DNA of 64,000 bases from Deltaproteobacteria bacterium (GTDB taxonomy: Bacteria > Myxococcota_A > UBA796 > SXON01), in contig CANFCK010000001.1 of assembly GCA_947445035.1 (NCBI GenBank), positions 238,044 through 302,043 of the forward strand, given 5' to 3'. Positions 18,859-27,921 of the stretch are shown here, piece by piece. Within the stretch, counting starts at the first letter, position 1; the number at the start of each line of letters is the position of its first letter. A model generated the notes under the pieces. It had not been told where the DNA came from and did not search any database. It saw nothing but the letters and a program-made list of their open reading frames with translations. The translations under genes were made by a program, and so were the position numbers.

Positions 18859-19851
18859 GTGGCGAAGTCGCGGCGGCGGCCCTCCGCGGGCCGGCGGCTC
18901 GTGTTCGCGTTTTTGCCAATCGTGCTCTTGGTGGGCGGCCTGGAAAGCTACCTGCGTGGGTCGGGGTGGCCGAAGATTCCGGCGGATGCCCGCTTCATCC
19001 ACGACAAGGCCTACTGGGTCGAGCCCGCCAACCTGACCCTTGAGGCGCAGCCCCACAAAGAAGTCGCCGGCACCTTCCGGGTCAGCACTGACCAGAACGG
19101 CCTGCGCACGCCGCTGCACACAGTGCAAAAGCCGGCCGGGACCTTTCGCGTGATGACGCTCGGCTGCTCCACGACCTTCGGCTGGGGGGTGGACGACGCC
19201 GAGAGCTACCCCGCTCAGCTCGAGTCGATCCTCAACACTGAAGGGCACAAGGTCGAAGTCATCAACGCGGGCCAGCCCGGCTACACCAGCTTCCAGGGGC
19301 TTTGGTTGTGGGACAAGGTGCTGGCCCAGTACGCCCCGGACGTGGTGGTCTTCGGGTACTTGGTCCAAGATTCGCGCATGGTTCAGTACAGCGACCGCAG
19401 CCAGGCGCTCCTGCAACAGAACGCGGACTTCTTGAAGCAGAACCTCCTGCACCGGCTCAAGGCCTACCTCTTCCTCAAGGAAGCCATCGACTCCTGGCGC
19501 AGCGAGCGCAAGGACGTCGCGGGTGGCGAAGTCCACCGGATCCCGTCCGACCAGTACGTGGCGAACATCCGCGCCTTCGCCTCGCGCGCCGAGGCCGTCG
19601 GCGCCCACTTCGCGCTTTTCGGCTTTCCGCTGGAGCGCAGCGGCTACACCGAGGGCCACCGCGCCATCCTCCACGCCGCCGCCGCCGAACTGAACGTCCC
19701 GATCCACGATCCACAGCCCGAAATCGAGCGCCGCACCGCCACGGAGACGCTGTATTTCCCTCAGGATCGTGGCCACGCCAACGCCGCCGGCAACCGAGTG
19801 ATTGCCCAAGGGATGGCGCAGTTCCTGGTCTCCGGGGGCCTGGTCAAGTAG
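18859..19851 (+). CDS. SGNH/GDSL hydrolase with N-terminal membrane anchor
   Basis: The GTG at 18859 sits 1 nt after the stop of the preceding gene and gives MAKSRRRP followed by a hydrophobic segment (LVFAFLPIVLLVGGLE), a type II anchor placing the enzyme outside the cytoplasmic membrane. The SGNH blocks are visible: LGCSTTFGWG with Ser104, an Asn-containing NAGQPGYTS, and DRGHANAAG near residue 302 for the catalytic Asp/His. Such enzymes are acyl- or acetylesterases or acyltransferases of exopolysaccharide and lipids. It is followed by a glycosyltransferase, so polysaccharide acylation or deacylation is a reasonable guess. Length is 330 residues. Confidence 0.75.
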   Translation: MAKSRRRPSAGRRLVFAFLPIVLLVGGLESYLRGSGWPKIPADARFIHDKAYWVEPANLTLEAQPHKEVAGTFRVSTDQNGLRTPLHTVQKPAGTFRVMTLGCSTTFGWGVDDAESYPAQLESILNTEGHKVEVINAGQPGYTSFQGLWLWDKVLAQYAPDVVVFGYLVQDSRMVQYSDRSQALLQQNADFLKQNLLHRLKAYLFLKEAIDSWRSERKDVAGGEVHRIPSDQYVANIRAFASRAEAVGAHFALFGFPLERSGYTEGHRAILHAAAAELNVPIHDPQPEIERRTATETLYFPQDRGHANAAGNRVIAQGMAQFLVSGGLVK

Positions 19852-19854
19852 ACT
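19849..19854 (+). promoter_or_regulatory. Putative -10 element (TAGACT) overlapping a stop codon
   Basis: TAGACT begins with the TAG stop of the SGNH hydrolase and ends 6 nt before ATG 19861. The intervening CCGCCC has no SD, matching the leaderless pattern seen elsewhere in the window. Confidence 0.3.
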
Positions 19855-19860
19855 CCGCCC

Positions 19861-20556
19861 ATGCGCGACTCGGCCCTCATCCTTCTGACCCTCAACGAGA
19901 TCGACGGGTGCCGTGCCCTGTGGGATCGGCTCCCCATCGGCCAGTTCCGCGAGGTCGTCGGCCTGGACGGCGGCAGCACCGACGGCACCCAGGAGTTCTT
20001 CCGCGAGCGGGGAATCCCTGTCGTCGTCCAGCCCATTCGCGGCCGGGGGGTCGCCTTCCGTTGTGCCGCCGAGGCCGTCTCCAGCGAACGCCTGGTGTTC
20101 TTCAGCCCCGACGGCAACGAAGACCCGGACGACATCGTGCGGTTGGATGACTGCCTCATCGATGGGGCGGATGTCGCGATCGCCCGTCGGTTCGGTCCTG
20201 GCGCGGTGAACGAAGAAGACGGCGAGACCCTCCGTCTGCGCGCCCGGGTAAATGACACCCTCTCGCGTGTGGCAAACGGCCTATTCTACACCGGCCCGCG
20301 GGTTTATGACACCATCAACGGATTCCGGGCGCTGCGCCGCAGCGCACTTTTAGAGCTGGACACCACGGTCAAGCGGTTCCCCATCGAATACCAGATCACC
20401 ATTCGTGCCATGCAGCGCGGCTGGCGCATCGACGAAGTCCCCACCAAGGAAGGCCAACGCATCGGCGGCGAGCGCAAAGCGGCGAGCTGGCCCGTGGGGA
20501 TGGACCACCTCAAGGTGTTGATGACAGAGCTGCCCAGGGCGCGGATTTTCGGGTAG
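19861..20556 (+). CDS. Family 2 glycosyltransferase (DPM1-like)
   Basis: This 231-residue soluble GT-A enzyme has LILLTLNEIDGC at the nucleotide-sugar site and a VVGLDGGSTDGTQEF loop, where GT2 family members have (V/D)DGS.D. FFSPDGNEDPDDI occupies the DxD-like metal position, and INGFRALRRSAL lies in the acceptor region. The order fits polyprenol-phosphate mannosyl/glucosyltransferase-like enzymes, though no membrane helices are present. It ends in a hairpin shared with the convergent PstS-like gene. Substrates cannot be assigned. Confidence 0.75.
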   Translation: MRDSALILLTLNEIDGCRALWDRLPIGQFREVVGLDGGSTDGTQEFFRERGIPVVVQPIRGRGVAFRCAAEAVSSERLVFFSPDGNEDPDDIVRLDDCLIDGADVAIARRFGPGAVNEEDGETLRLRARVNDTLSRVANGLFYTGPRVYDTINGFRALRRSALLELDTTVKRFPIEYQITIRAMQRGWRIDEVPTKEGQRIGGERKAASWPVGMDHLKVLMTELPRARIFG

Positions 20557-20575
20557 GGGCGGACGCGGCCCTACC
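20552..20575. terminator. Convergent hairpin spanning two stop codons
   Basis: GGTAGGG (20552-20558) pairs with CCCTACC (20569-20575) across a 10-nt loop. The left arm contains the TAG stop of the glycosyltransferase and the right arm the reverse-strand TAG of the PstS-like gene. There is no T tract, so terminator function is tentative. Confidence 0.35.
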
Positions 20576-21545
20576 GCACCGGCGCATACGTCAGCGCCAC
20601 GACCGCCTGCCCCGTCTTCGATGTCAGAAACTCCACGAAGGTCTTGGTGGCCCCCGTCGGCGCGCCTTTGGTGACAATCGAGATCGGGCGGACCAGCGCG
20701 TAACGTTGGGCGGTGATTTCAGACACGATGGGTTGGACGCCATCGATGGCGAGCAGCTTCACGCCCTCGAGCCCCTGGGCGCGCAGGCCCGCGAGGCTGA
20801 CGTACCCGATGGCGTCTTTGTCGCCCCCCACGGTAGTGGCCAACTCCTTCTCGTTGTCGACGATCGTGGCCGACGTCACCACGGTACCAGCGAGGCCGAA
20901 GTGCTCCTCAAAGAGCTTGGTGGCGGTCTTTCCGTCGGGCCGACGGTAGACGTTCACGGTGTCTGCCGCCCCCCCGACCTCGGCCCAGGAGGTGATCGTG
21001 CCGCCGAAGATGCCCTTGATTTGCGCCGTGGTCAGCCCTTTGATGGCGTTGTCGCGACCGGCGATGAGGGCCACGCCGTCGTAGCCAATAGTAGTCGCGA
21101 CGTAGTCGGATTCGTCTGGCCGGAGCGCGCGGCCCAAGACGGCGCAGTCGGCCGTGCCCTTCTTGACGGCCGCGAGGCTCTCTTTGCTGCCTTCCGCGCT
21201 GACGGCCTCGACGACGAGGCCCAGCTTTTCCGTCACGGCGTTGACCGACTTGCCGATCGGTTGCGCCGCTTCCGGCCCAGCGAGGCGTACCTTGCCCACC
21301 TCGCCCTGCAGCGCCTTGACCTCGGGGAGCAACGCCGGGGCCGTCGTCAACGGCGGCAGCGTGCCGTCCGGAAGTAGGGCGGTGGGCAAGCCACCCCCCT
21401 CGGTCGGAGCGGTGGCAGCCGGCGGCGGGGCGCCAGGGGGTGGCGGCGAAGAGCCCAGGGGCGGCGCCACTGCCGCGTTCGGCGCGGGCTCGAGGGGCGG
21501 CGGGGCGACAGGGTCGGTACACGCGAGAAGCAGGAGGGTGAGCAT
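20571..21545 (-). CDS. PstS-like phosphate-binding lipoprotein
   Basis: Starting at ATG 21545 gives MLTLLLLAC, a compact lipobox; an upstream in-frame GTG at 21566 would add seven residues (MMGYSGP) and is possible. A Pro/Ala-rich spacer (to about residue 55) leads to a periplasmic phosphate-binding protein-like domain: SAEGSKESLAAVKKGTADCA, IAGRDNAIKGLTTAQIKGIF, TSWAEVGG and GYVSLAGL, ending FVEFLTSKTGQAVV. Members bind phosphate for PstSCAB transporters, but no pstC, pstA or pstB lies nearby, so it may be an orphan sensor or scavenging protein. Length is 324 residues. Confidence 0.75.
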   Translation of the reverse strand: MLTLLLLACTDPVAPPPLEPAPNAAVAPPLGSSPPPPGAPPPAATAPTEGGGLPTALLPDGTLPPLTTAPALLPEVKALQGEVGKVRLAGPEAAQPIGKSVNAVTEKLGLVVEAVSAEGSKESLAAVKKGTADCAVLGRALRPDESDYVATTIGYDGVALIAGRDNAIKGLTTAQIKGIFGGTITSWAEVGGAADTVNVYRRPDGKTATKLFEEHFGLAGTVVTSATIVDNEKELATTVGGDKDAIGYVSLAGLRAQGLEGVKLLAIDGVQPIVSEITAQRYALVRPISIVTKGAPTGATKTFVEFLTSKTGQAVVALTYAPVR

Positions 21546-21580
21546 TGGGCCGCTGTAGCCCATCACGATAGCACCTTGCC

Positions 21581-22753
21581 ATGAACCGCATGGACCTCGC
21601 CGATCATTACGGCGCCCACAACTACCACCCGCTCCCTGTCATGCTTGTCCGCGGGGAGGGCGCGTGGGTCTGGGATGACGCGGGTACACGGTACTTGGAT
21701 ATGCTCTCAGCCTACTCGGCTGTCAACCAGGGTCATTTGCATCCCCGCATCGTCGCCGCGGCACGCGGCCAGCTCGACCGCATCGCGTTGACGTCCCGTG
21801 CCTTTCACAACGACCAGCTCGGACCCTTCCTGGAGCGACTCTCCCAGCTCAGCGGGTTCGGGCGCGTCCTGCCGATGAACACCGGGGCGGAGGCTGTCGA
21901 AACCGCGCTGAAGGCGGCGCGCAAGTGGGCGCACACCGTCAAGGGTGTCACAATGGATCGGGCCGAGATCATCGTGGCCAACGGAAACTTCCATGGCCGC
22001 ACGACCACGATTGTCAGCTTCAGCACCGAAGAGCAGTACCGTCTCGGATTCGGACCGTTCACGCCAGGCTTCTCCGCAGTTCCATTCGGGGATATCGGGG
22101 CGTTGGAGGCGGCCATCACGCCGAACACGGCCGCCGTTCTATTGGAGCCGATTCAAGGAGAGGGCGGGGTGATCGTCCCGCCCGCAGGGTATTTTGCCAG
22201 GGTTCGTGAGTTGTGTTCAAAACACCGAGTGCTCCTCATCCTGGACGAGATCCAGACTGGACTCTGTCGCACCGGGCGCACGTGGGCGTTTGAGCACGAG
22301 GGCATCCGTCCAGACGGATTGTGTGTAGGGAAGGCGCTGGGGGGCGGGCTGTACCCGGTGAGCGCCTTCTGCGCGGATGCCGAGCTGATGGACGTGTTCA
22401 CCCCCGGGGACCACGGCAGTACCTTTGGAGGCAACCCCCTGGCTGCGGCGATCGGGCTGGCGGCGCTCGACGTGCTGGTGGACGAAGACCTCGCGCAGAA
22501 GGCCGCGAAGAACGGGGCGTGGTTCATAGAGCAGCTGCGTGGGCTCCGCACCCCGGTCGACGTGCGGGGCCGGGGCCTGCTCATCGGGGTGGAGCTCGGT
22601 GGACCGGCGCGTCCGGTGTGCGAGGCGCTGATGGCGCGGGGGATTTTGTGCAAGGACACACACGGGACGGTGGTTCGCTTCGCACCGCCGCTGGTCGTGG
22701 CCCGAACCGACCTGGAAACGGCTATGAACGTGATTGCCGAGGTGATGCCATAG
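21581..22753 (+). CDS. rocD: Ornithine--oxo-acid aminotransferase
   Basis: This 390-residue class III PLP aminotransferase is the usual length for OAT. It opens with [20 protein letters not shown], has [26 protein letters not shown] and FGGNPLAAA, and the Schiff-base Lys is K251 in [12 protein letters not shown]. The YHPLP opening and [10 protein letters not shown] are diagnostic of ornithine delta-aminotransferase rather than acetylornithine aminotransferase. It converts ornithine and 2-oxoglutarate to glutamate semialdehyde and glutamate in arginine/proline interconversion. No arginase or proline gene adjoins it. ATAGCACC lies 5 nt upstream of ATG, a spacing also seen before mnmG. The stop overlaps the next reading frame. 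Confidence 0.9.
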   Translation: MNRMDLADHYGAHNYHPLPVMLVRGEGAWVWDDAGTRYLDMLSAYSAVNQGHLHPRIVAAARGQLDRIALTSRAFHNDQLGPFLERLSQLSGFGRVLPMNTGAEAVETALKAARKWAHTVKGVTMDRAEIIVANGNFHGRTTTIVSFSTEEQYRLGFGPFTPGFSAVPFGDIGALEAAITPNTAAVLLEPIQGEGGVIVPPAGYFARVRELCSKHRVLLILDEIQTGLCRTGRTWAFEHEGIRPDGLCVGKALGGGLYPVSAFCADAELMDVFTPGDHGSTFGGNPLAAAIGLAALDVLVDEDLAQKAAKNGAWFIEQLRGLRTPVDVRGRGLLIGVELGGPARPVCEALMARGILCKDTHGTVVRFAPPLVVARTDLETAMNVIAEVMP

Positions 22754-23526
22754 CCCGCGTCGAGTACGACTATCCCTACCGCCTGAAGCTGATCCATGGC
22801 GACTTCGCCGAGCTGCGCCTGGAGCGGCGCGGGCGGACGATCCTGTTTGATCCTGCGTGTGAGCCGACCGAGGCGGACATCGTCATCCTGACGGGCCCGG
22901 CGCCGACTCGCCTGCGGGGCACCGTCGCCGCCCTCAAGGCGGGGCGCACGCTCACCATCGTGGCGCCCGACCCCATCTTCGAGTTCCTCGGCCGGCAAGG
23001 CAAGGTGACCGGCGGCAGCGGCCCGCGCACGGTCGACGACCTGAAGATCGACGGCATGCTGTACGCGCCGGCGGGCGGGAACGCCGGGCCCGTCGGGCAG
23101 TGGCTGCAGGCCAGCGTCGCCGCAGCCAAGCCCCGCGCGTCGTTGCGGCGTCTCAAAGATCAGGTGCGCGGCCCGGGCGGTGAACCCTGGATCGTCGAGC
23201 TGACCTTCCCCGACGGCGCGCGCCTCTTGCACCTCGACCTGAGCCTGCACGCGGCCACCGACGAGCAGTGGCTGTCCCGCGCCGCCGCCCGCTTCGGGAA
23301 CGCGGAGTGGACCGTGGTGGGGATGGCGTACGGTGAGGGCGCGGGCGTGATTCGGCATCTGCCGCGCTTCGGTCCCAACCGCGTCCTCTTTGCCGAGCTC
23401 ACCAACGGCGAACGTCGTGAGCTGGGCCTGGCGACCGAGCTGGTGACCCCGTGGCGGGACCGGCTGGTGGCGGCGTCGGTGGAAACCCACGTCTTCGCTA
23501 CCCAGACGAGCTTCCGCTTCGAATGA
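22750..23526 (+). CDS. Unknown protein, metallo-hydrolase-like fold, no canonical start codon
   Basis: The frame encodes a well-formed soluble protein of about 258 residues beginning near [20 protein letters not shown], then [16 protein letters not shown] and [12 protein letters not shown]. This rhythm resembles MBL-fold proteins (ILFDP, DIVILT) but lacks the HxHxDH zinc motif. No ATG, GTG or TTG occurs between the end of rocD and this segment. The nearest upstream start in frame (GTG 22648) would add about 34 residues that are merely rocD read out of frame. ATA at 22750, overlapping the rocD TAG, is the tightest candidate. A sequencing error or coupling-dependent non-standard start would explain this. 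Confidence 0.55.
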   Translation: MARVEYDYPYRLKLIHGDFAELRLERRGRTILFDPACEPTEADIVILTGPAPTRLRGTVAALKAGRTLTIVAPDPIFEFLGRQGKVTGGSGPRTVDDLKIDGMLYAPAGGNAGPVGQWLQASVAAAKPRASLRRLKDQVRGPGGEPWIVELTFPDGARLLHLDLSLHAATDEQWLSRAAARFGNAEWTVVGMAYGEGAGVIRHLPRFGPNRVLFAELTNGERRELGLATELVTPWRDRLVAASVETHVFATQTSFRFE

Positions 23527-23530
23527 ACGC

Positions 23531-24400
23531 GTGAACCCCAGCGAGGCGTACCGATACGCCCGTGGCATCGCCCGCGGCGTGCGGCGTGGCGACCTGTTTC
23601 CACCCTCCACCCGGGTCAAGCCCGCGCAGGCGCCAGGGGGGACCCGCATCCTGGCGAGCACGACGACCGGTGCAAACCAGCTTACCGCCTGGCAGGTCGT
23701 CGAGCACACCTGCGCGGTGTCGGGGCTCCGCGAGCCGCTCACCGTGCTGCAACTGAGCGACGTACACCTTCGCGGTCGCGACAGTGCACTGGACTCCTTG
23801 TGCGCGCAGATTTCCGCGCTCGCGGCGGACCTCGTGGTGCTCACCGGCGACGTGGTCACGCGCGGCTGGCGTCGCGAGGCGCTCGATCAATTTCTCGACG
23901 CGCTCCCTCCCGCTCAGCTCGGCGCCTACGCGATCATGGGGAACTGGGAGTACTGGGCCCAGGCGCCGCCGGACACCTGGCGGTACGCGCTGAGCCGACA
24001 CAAGATTCCGCTGCTTCTGGACGAGAGCGTCGAGCTCGGGCCGCTCCAACTCGTCGGCACTGACGATCTGTTGGCGGGGCGTCCGGACCTCGCGAAGGCC
24101 TTCGACGGGGTCGATTCTGCACGGCCAACGCTGACGCTGACGCACTCTCCGGCGCTTTTCGACGAGATCGCCCGGCCGGGGGTGCCGCTGGTATTGGCAG
24201 GACATACCCACGGTGGGCAGGTGGTGGTTCCCGGCCTCGGCGGCTTCTTCCTACCTCGTGCCAGCGGCGCCTACCCCTGGGGCTGGTACCGGCGGGAGCC
24301 GAGCTGGCTCTTCGTCAGTCGCGGCATCGGCTGGTCGGTGGCCCCGCTGCGGGTGGCCTGTCCGCCCGAGATCGTGGTGTTGAGGTTGGTTCCGGGCTGA
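23531..24400 (+). CDS. Calcineurin-like metallophosphoesterase (YkuE-like)
   Basis: The GTG start at 23531 lies 4 nt after the previous stop. The 289-residue product has all five metallophosphoesterase blocks: LQLSDVHLRG, VVLTGDVVTRG, IMGNWEYW (GNWE in place of GNHE/D), a TLTHSP His, and LAGHTHGGQVV. Such dinuclear metal enzymes hydrolyse phosphoesters of lipids, nucleotides or proteins; YkuE-like members are membrane associated. The C-terminus GWYRREPSWLFVSRGIGWS is typical of this subfamily. There is no signal peptide, although the N-terminal about 60 residues are basic and may bind membrane. It closes the rocD cluster; a 189-bp convergent gap with T7 and G6 runs follows. Confidence 0.8.
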   Translation: MNPSEAYRYARGIARGVRRGDLFPPSTRVKPAQAPGGTRILASTTTGANQLTAWQVVEHTCAVSGLREPLTVLQLSDVHLRGRDSALDSLCAQISALAADLVVLTGDVVTRGWRREALDQFLDALPPAQLGAYAIMGNWEYWAQAPPDTWRYALSRHKIPLLLDESVELGPLQLVGTDDLLAGRPDLAKAFDGVDSARPTLTLTHSPALFDEIARPGVPLVLAGHTHGGQVVVPGLGGFFLPRASGAYPWGWYRREPSWLFVSRGIGWSVAPLRVACPPEIVVLRLVPG

Positions 24401-24589
24401 GCGCCGGCGCAGTCAGTCGGGCCGACGCGGAGCCGCGGCCAAAAGCACCATGCTCCCCGCGAGCGCGCCTTTTTTTGGGGGGACGCTCGGTTCCCGCGTC
24501 AGCGGCGGCCGGCGGAAGCCGCTACCGCGGTCGAGGGGCTGGTTGAACCTATGTGATCTTGCAATGCGGATCGCGTGGTCCCGGCCCGC

Positions 24590-25444
24590 TCACCCTCGAC
24601 CGATCAACCGCTCCCCGCCTGCCCCGAACGCCGCCTCGGGATCGAGCATGGCGGTGCAGAAGCTCTGAATCATCCGCGACCCGCGCACGCCGTCCAAAAG
24701 CCGGTGATCGAAGAGAAAGAGCACCGGCAACATCGGCCGAATGGTGGGAGTTCCGCCAATGGGGATCACCTCGTCCTGGATGGTGCTCGTGCCCCAGAAG
24801 GTCCCCACCTGCAACAAGCGCGACGGCGGTTGCACGTCAGCACCGCGGAAAAGCACGCCGTCCACCCCTTTGATCGTGGAGCCGACGTTGGAGAGCGCCG
24901 TGGTGACCCCGGCCGCCCGAAACACCCGATCGCCGACGTGTGACATATTCGCGGCGGTGTCGAACCCGCGGAGGAACACCCTGAAAAGTGAGTGTGGCAG
25001 CGCCTCGCCAGCGGCGATCAGACTCTTGATGAGCGGGTGGGCCGGCTTGCCCTCTCGCTCGGCGCCCGTGCGCTTCGTGGTCGCGTTCGCAAGCGCGGCG
25101 AGCGTCATCCCGTCGACGTTCTCCACCGAGGCCATCGACAGCTCGCGGTCCAGGCCGTCACTGCCGAGGAGGTTCACTGGCATCGCGATGCCGACGTTGG
25201 GCAAGAGCACGATGCGTTGGCCCACCACGCGCCCGTTGGCGTAGGGGTGTTCGGTCAACGTTCGTGCGATGGTGGCGGCGACGAGGTGGGTAAGTGTCAC
25301 ACGCCGGCCGCCCGCGGCGAGCATCCTCAGATACGCGCGCGAAGCCGTGGCGTCGACGGCGAAATTGACGGTGACGAATGGGTTGTTCGGCGCCCGAAAC
25401 CACCAGATGATGGCGCGGCGGACGACGTTGGGCCGTGCGCTCAA
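24590..25444 (-). CDS. Free-standing E2-type acyltransferase catalytic domain
   Basis: The product from TTG 25444 is 284 residues. That start lies 4 nt after the stop of the upstream ATP-grasp gene; a longer open frame upstream overlaps that gene in another phase and is not protein-like. The sequence matches the catalytic domain of 2-oxoacid dehydrogenase E2/chloramphenicol acetyltransferase-like acyltransferases: FVTVNFAVDATASRAYL, VTLTHLVAATIARTL, VLLPNVGIAMPVNL and the catalytic HxxxDG as DHRLLDG (about residue 248). There is no lipoyl domain, no subunit-binding domain, and no E1/E3 gene nearby, so it is not a pyruvate dehydrogenase part. Its place at the end of an ATP-grasp operon suggests transfer of an acyl group onto a small amide product. 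Confidence 0.75.
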   Translation of the reverse strand: MSARPNVVRRAIIWWFRAPNNPFVTVNFAVDATASRAYLRMLAAGGRRVTLTHLVAATIARTLTEHPYANGRVVGQRIVLLPNVGIAMPVNLLGSDGLDRELSMASVENVDGMTLAALANATTKRTGAEREGKPAHPLIKSLIAAGEALPHSLFRVFLRGFDTAANMSHVGDRVFRAAGVTTALSNVGSTIKGVDGVLFRGADVQPPSRLLQVGTFWGTSTIQDEVIPIGGTPTIRPMLPVLFLFDHRLLDGVRGSRMIQSFCTAMLDPEAAFGAGGERLIGRG

Positions 25445-25448
25445 CGGC

Positions 25449-26672
25449 TCAGCCGGCCCACACACGGACGGTCCGGGCGACGTACTCGGTGATCTTGCGA
25501 CACTCGTCGTAGTCGGGGTGACGCAAGTGCATCCAAGCATGCCCCATGTACCCCGCGCCGACGTCGGCAGTCCGGCTTCCAACCGGCGGAAGGTGGGCCT
25601 CGCCGATGTAGCGCCCGACTTCCTTCTGGACCTCGTCCAGGCCGGTATAGCCTTGGATGCGACCGTCGCCGCTGGGGCGCAGCGAGAGCAGACTCGCCGA
25701 GAATCGGCGGCTCGGTTGCGGGCGGACCTCACGCTTGCAGAGCGCCTTGGCCCACTCCACATACAGGTCCATGTCGTTGGCCCAGCAGTACAGGTCCCAG
25801 AAACGAACGCCCGGAGGGCGGGCGCCGATCTCCGAGAAGGCGAGGCCCTTCTGCCCGTAGAACCACTCCATATGTGTCGGTGAGGTGTGCAGTCCCAACT
25901 CGCGGATGACCTTCCGGCCCATCACCTTCAGCTCGTCGTATCCCGGCGCGTCCACCCGATTGGTGGTGACGATATAAGGGTTGATCCAGCGCGTGCGCAT
26001 CGCTTCAAGGACGTTGGGGTAGTAATGCGAGACCGCCTCGAAAACGACCTCTCCATCCACCGTCAGCGTGTCGTAGAACCCTTCGTGCCCGGTGATGAAT
26101 TCCTCCATCATCACCTTCGCCGGCCGATGGCCGAGGCCCGCTTCGCCGAGCGCGACCATCAGTTCATCGTCGTTTTCCACGCGGGTGGTGCCCGAGGCAC
26201 CGGCGCCGTCCCGCGGCTTGACGATGAGCGGGTAGCCCACCTCTTTGACGAACCGCAAGGCGTCCGCCACCGCCTCGACCTCGGCGCTGCGGGCGCAGGG
26301 GATGCCGCGATTGCGCAAGAACTGCTTCATGACCGACTTGTCGCGACAGAGAGTTACCTGCTCCGGCGTGAGTCCCGGAATGGTGCAGGCAGACCGTGCT
26401 GCTGCGGTCGGCGTCATGATCGCCTCGACCGTGCATTCCAGCCGGTCTACCCACTCCCGCCGTTGGATTTTCCGGACGCAGTCGATGAGTGCGCCCTCAT
26501 TGGCCATCGACGCGATGTGTTCGTATCCGTGTAGCCAACTCTTCAGTTCGGAGTCCAGGTACTCGGGCGGCGTATCGCCGATCCCGGTGACTTTGGCGCC
26601 GACCTCATGGAGGGCGCGCACGAAGAAGCGTTGGTTGGCCGGGAAGTTCGGGGCCATGAACAAGACGTGCAC
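25449..26672 (-). CDS. ATP-grasp ligase (second of two paralogues)
   Basis: GTG 26672 is supported by a GGAG site 7 nt upstream and gives a 407-residue soluble protein opening with a Rossmann-like MHVLFMAPNFPANQRFF. The ATP-grasp core is clear: ATP-binding strand YPLIVKPRDGAGASGT, the MMEEFITGHEGFYDTLTVDG strand-turn, and the metal-binding FSEIGARPPGVRFWD near residue 280. The family forms amide or thioester bonds through acyl-phosphates. It is closely similar in layout to the upstream ATP-grasp gene (402 residues), so the pair probably arose by duplication and may add successive building blocks. Substrates are unknown. Confidence 0.75.
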   Translation of the reverse strand: MHVLFMAPNFPANQRFFVRALHEVGAKVTGIGDTPPEYLDSELKSWLHGYEHIASMANEGALIDCVRKIQRREWVDRLECTVEAIMTPTAAARSACTIPGLTPEQVTLCRDKSVMKQFLRNRGIPCARSAEVEAVADALRFVKEVGYPLIVKPRDGAGASGTTRVENDDELMVALGEAGLGHRPAKVMMEEFITGHEGFYDTLTVDGEVVFEAVSHYYPNVLEAMRTRWINPYIVTTNRVDAPGYDELKVMGRKVIRELGLHTSPTHMEWFYGQKGLAFSEIGARPPGVRFWDLYCWANDMDLYVEWAKALCKREVRPQPSRRFSASLLSLRPSGDGRIQGYTGLDEVQKEVGRYIGEAHLPPVGSRTADVGAGYMGHAWMHLRHPDYDECRKITEYVARTVRVWAG

Positions 26673-26712
26673 GACGGCTCCAGGGGGAGGGTTGGGGACG
26701 GGGACGTGGTCC

Positions 26713-27921
26713 TCAGACGTACCGGACTTTGACCGTTTCGATGAGGGTTCGGAGCGCGGCCTGCACCACCTCCGTGTCGGGGTGGCGCACGATGGCGAAC
26801 CCGTCACCCTCGTAGCCCGACGCCTTGCTGGCGCCCACGACTGGCAACTGGGTCTCCACCACGATCTTGCCGACCTTGCGCTGCGCTTCGTCCAGACCAT
26901 CGATTCCGGCGACGCGGCCTTGGCCAGGACCGCGAAAGTAGGCGCAACCCGCCGCATACTTCCGCTCGAAGGGCCCGTCCACCCGCTCGTCGATGACCGC
27001 CTGGGCCCACGCGTGGTACAGGCTGCGATCGTAGACATAGCCCATGACCGTCGTGAACTGCGCACCCGGCGGGCGGGCCCCGACTTCGTTGACCACGGCG
27101 CTGCCATCCTTGCGGCGAAACCACTCCATGTGGGTCATACCGGTTCGTAGGCCGAGGGCTTTCACAGCCGCGACGCCCACTTTCCGGATGGGATCGTACT
27201 CCGGACCCGAGATGTCGCGCGGCGCCAGCACGCACCACTGAATCCACTCGTTTCGGGTGACGTCGAGCGGTCCAGGCAGGTAGCGCAGGATGTTGTGGAA
27301 CTTCACCTCGCCGTCGATGACGATGGTGTCGAAGCTGTGCTCGTCGCCGGTGACGAACTCCTCGGCGAGCACCTCGCGAGCGGGGCTCGGCTGGCTCTCG
27401 GCGAGGGCGACGTCCAGCTCCGCGGTGTTGTTCACCCGATAGGTCCCCCGGCAACCGGCGCCGGCCGGCGGCTTGAGAACCACGGGAAAGCCGACCTCGG
27501 CAATGAACTTACGGGCATCGGCGGCGGAATGGAGCCGGGCGAACCGGGCGCAGGCAACGCCAGCGGCCCGCAGCGTGTTCTTCATCACGCCTTTGTCGCG
27601 AAAACGTTCGGCGGTCGCGAGGTCCATCCCGGGCATTCCGAGCAGCTCGCGCGTGCGAGCAATCGCCTCCTGAGCGTTTTCGAGGATGCCGATGATCCGG
27701 TGGGCGCCGCCGGTCGTGCGTATGACGTCGCGACATGCGGCGGCGAGACACTCGGGATCGAGCCCGTTGGCCACCGTGTAGTGGAGTGCGCCTGCCGGCA
27801 GCTTCGAGGCCGAGTCCTGCGTGAGCACCACCAGCCGGATGCCGGGGATGCTGGCCGCGGCGGCGACGTACTTGAGGGTGGCGTCCATCAGGTAGGGCGC
27901 TACGAAGAAGACGGTTCGCAT
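26713..27921 (-). CDS. ATP-grasp ligase (first of two paralogues)
   Basis: This 402-residue protein has an N-terminal Rossmann-like domain (MRTVFFVAPYLMDATLKYV). An ATP-grasp core follows: FPVVLKPPAGAGCRGTYRV, VLAEEFVTGDEHSFDTIVID, and VVNEVGARPPGAQFTTVMG with the Glu/Asn metal ligands. It shares length, motif spacing and the THMEWF segment with the ATP-grasp gene 40 nt downstream. Its ATG lies 22 nt inside the 3' end of the HutD-like gene, so translation of the two is linked. In operons like this ATP-grasp enzymes commonly build small peptides or amides. Nothing in the sequence identifies the acids or amines used. Confidence 0.75.
   Translation of the reverse strand: MRTVFFVAPYLMDATLKYVAAAASIPGIRLVVLTQDSASKLPAGALHYTVANGLDPECLAAACRDVIRTTGGAHRIIGILENAQEAIARTRELLGMPGMDLATAERFRDKGVMKNTLRAAGVACARFARLHSAADARKFIAEVGFPVVLKPPAGAGCRGTYRVNNTAELDVALAESQPSPAREVLAEEFVTGDEHSFDTIVIDGEVKFHNILRYLPGPLDVTRNEWIQWCVLAPRDISGPEYDPIRKVGVAAVKALGLRTGMTHMEWFRRKDGSAVVNEVGARPPGAQFTTVMGYVYDRSLYHAWAQAVIDERVDGPFERKYAAGCAYFRGPGQGRVAGIDGLDEAQRKVGKIVVETQLPVVGASKASGYEGDGFAIVRHPDTEVVQAALRTLIETVKVRYV

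Noticed and set aside
21581-24400. rocD cluster as a polyamine pathway with the nearby deacetylase-fold gene
   Set aside because: The genes are on different transcripts several kilobases apart, and no arginase, decarboxylase or polyamine transport gene is present. The link would be speculation.
24460-24520. T7 tract at about 24470 as a rho-independent terminator
   Set aside because: The sequence before the T run does not form a stable stem, and the nearby AGCGGC/GCCGCT hairpin is not followed by T residues.
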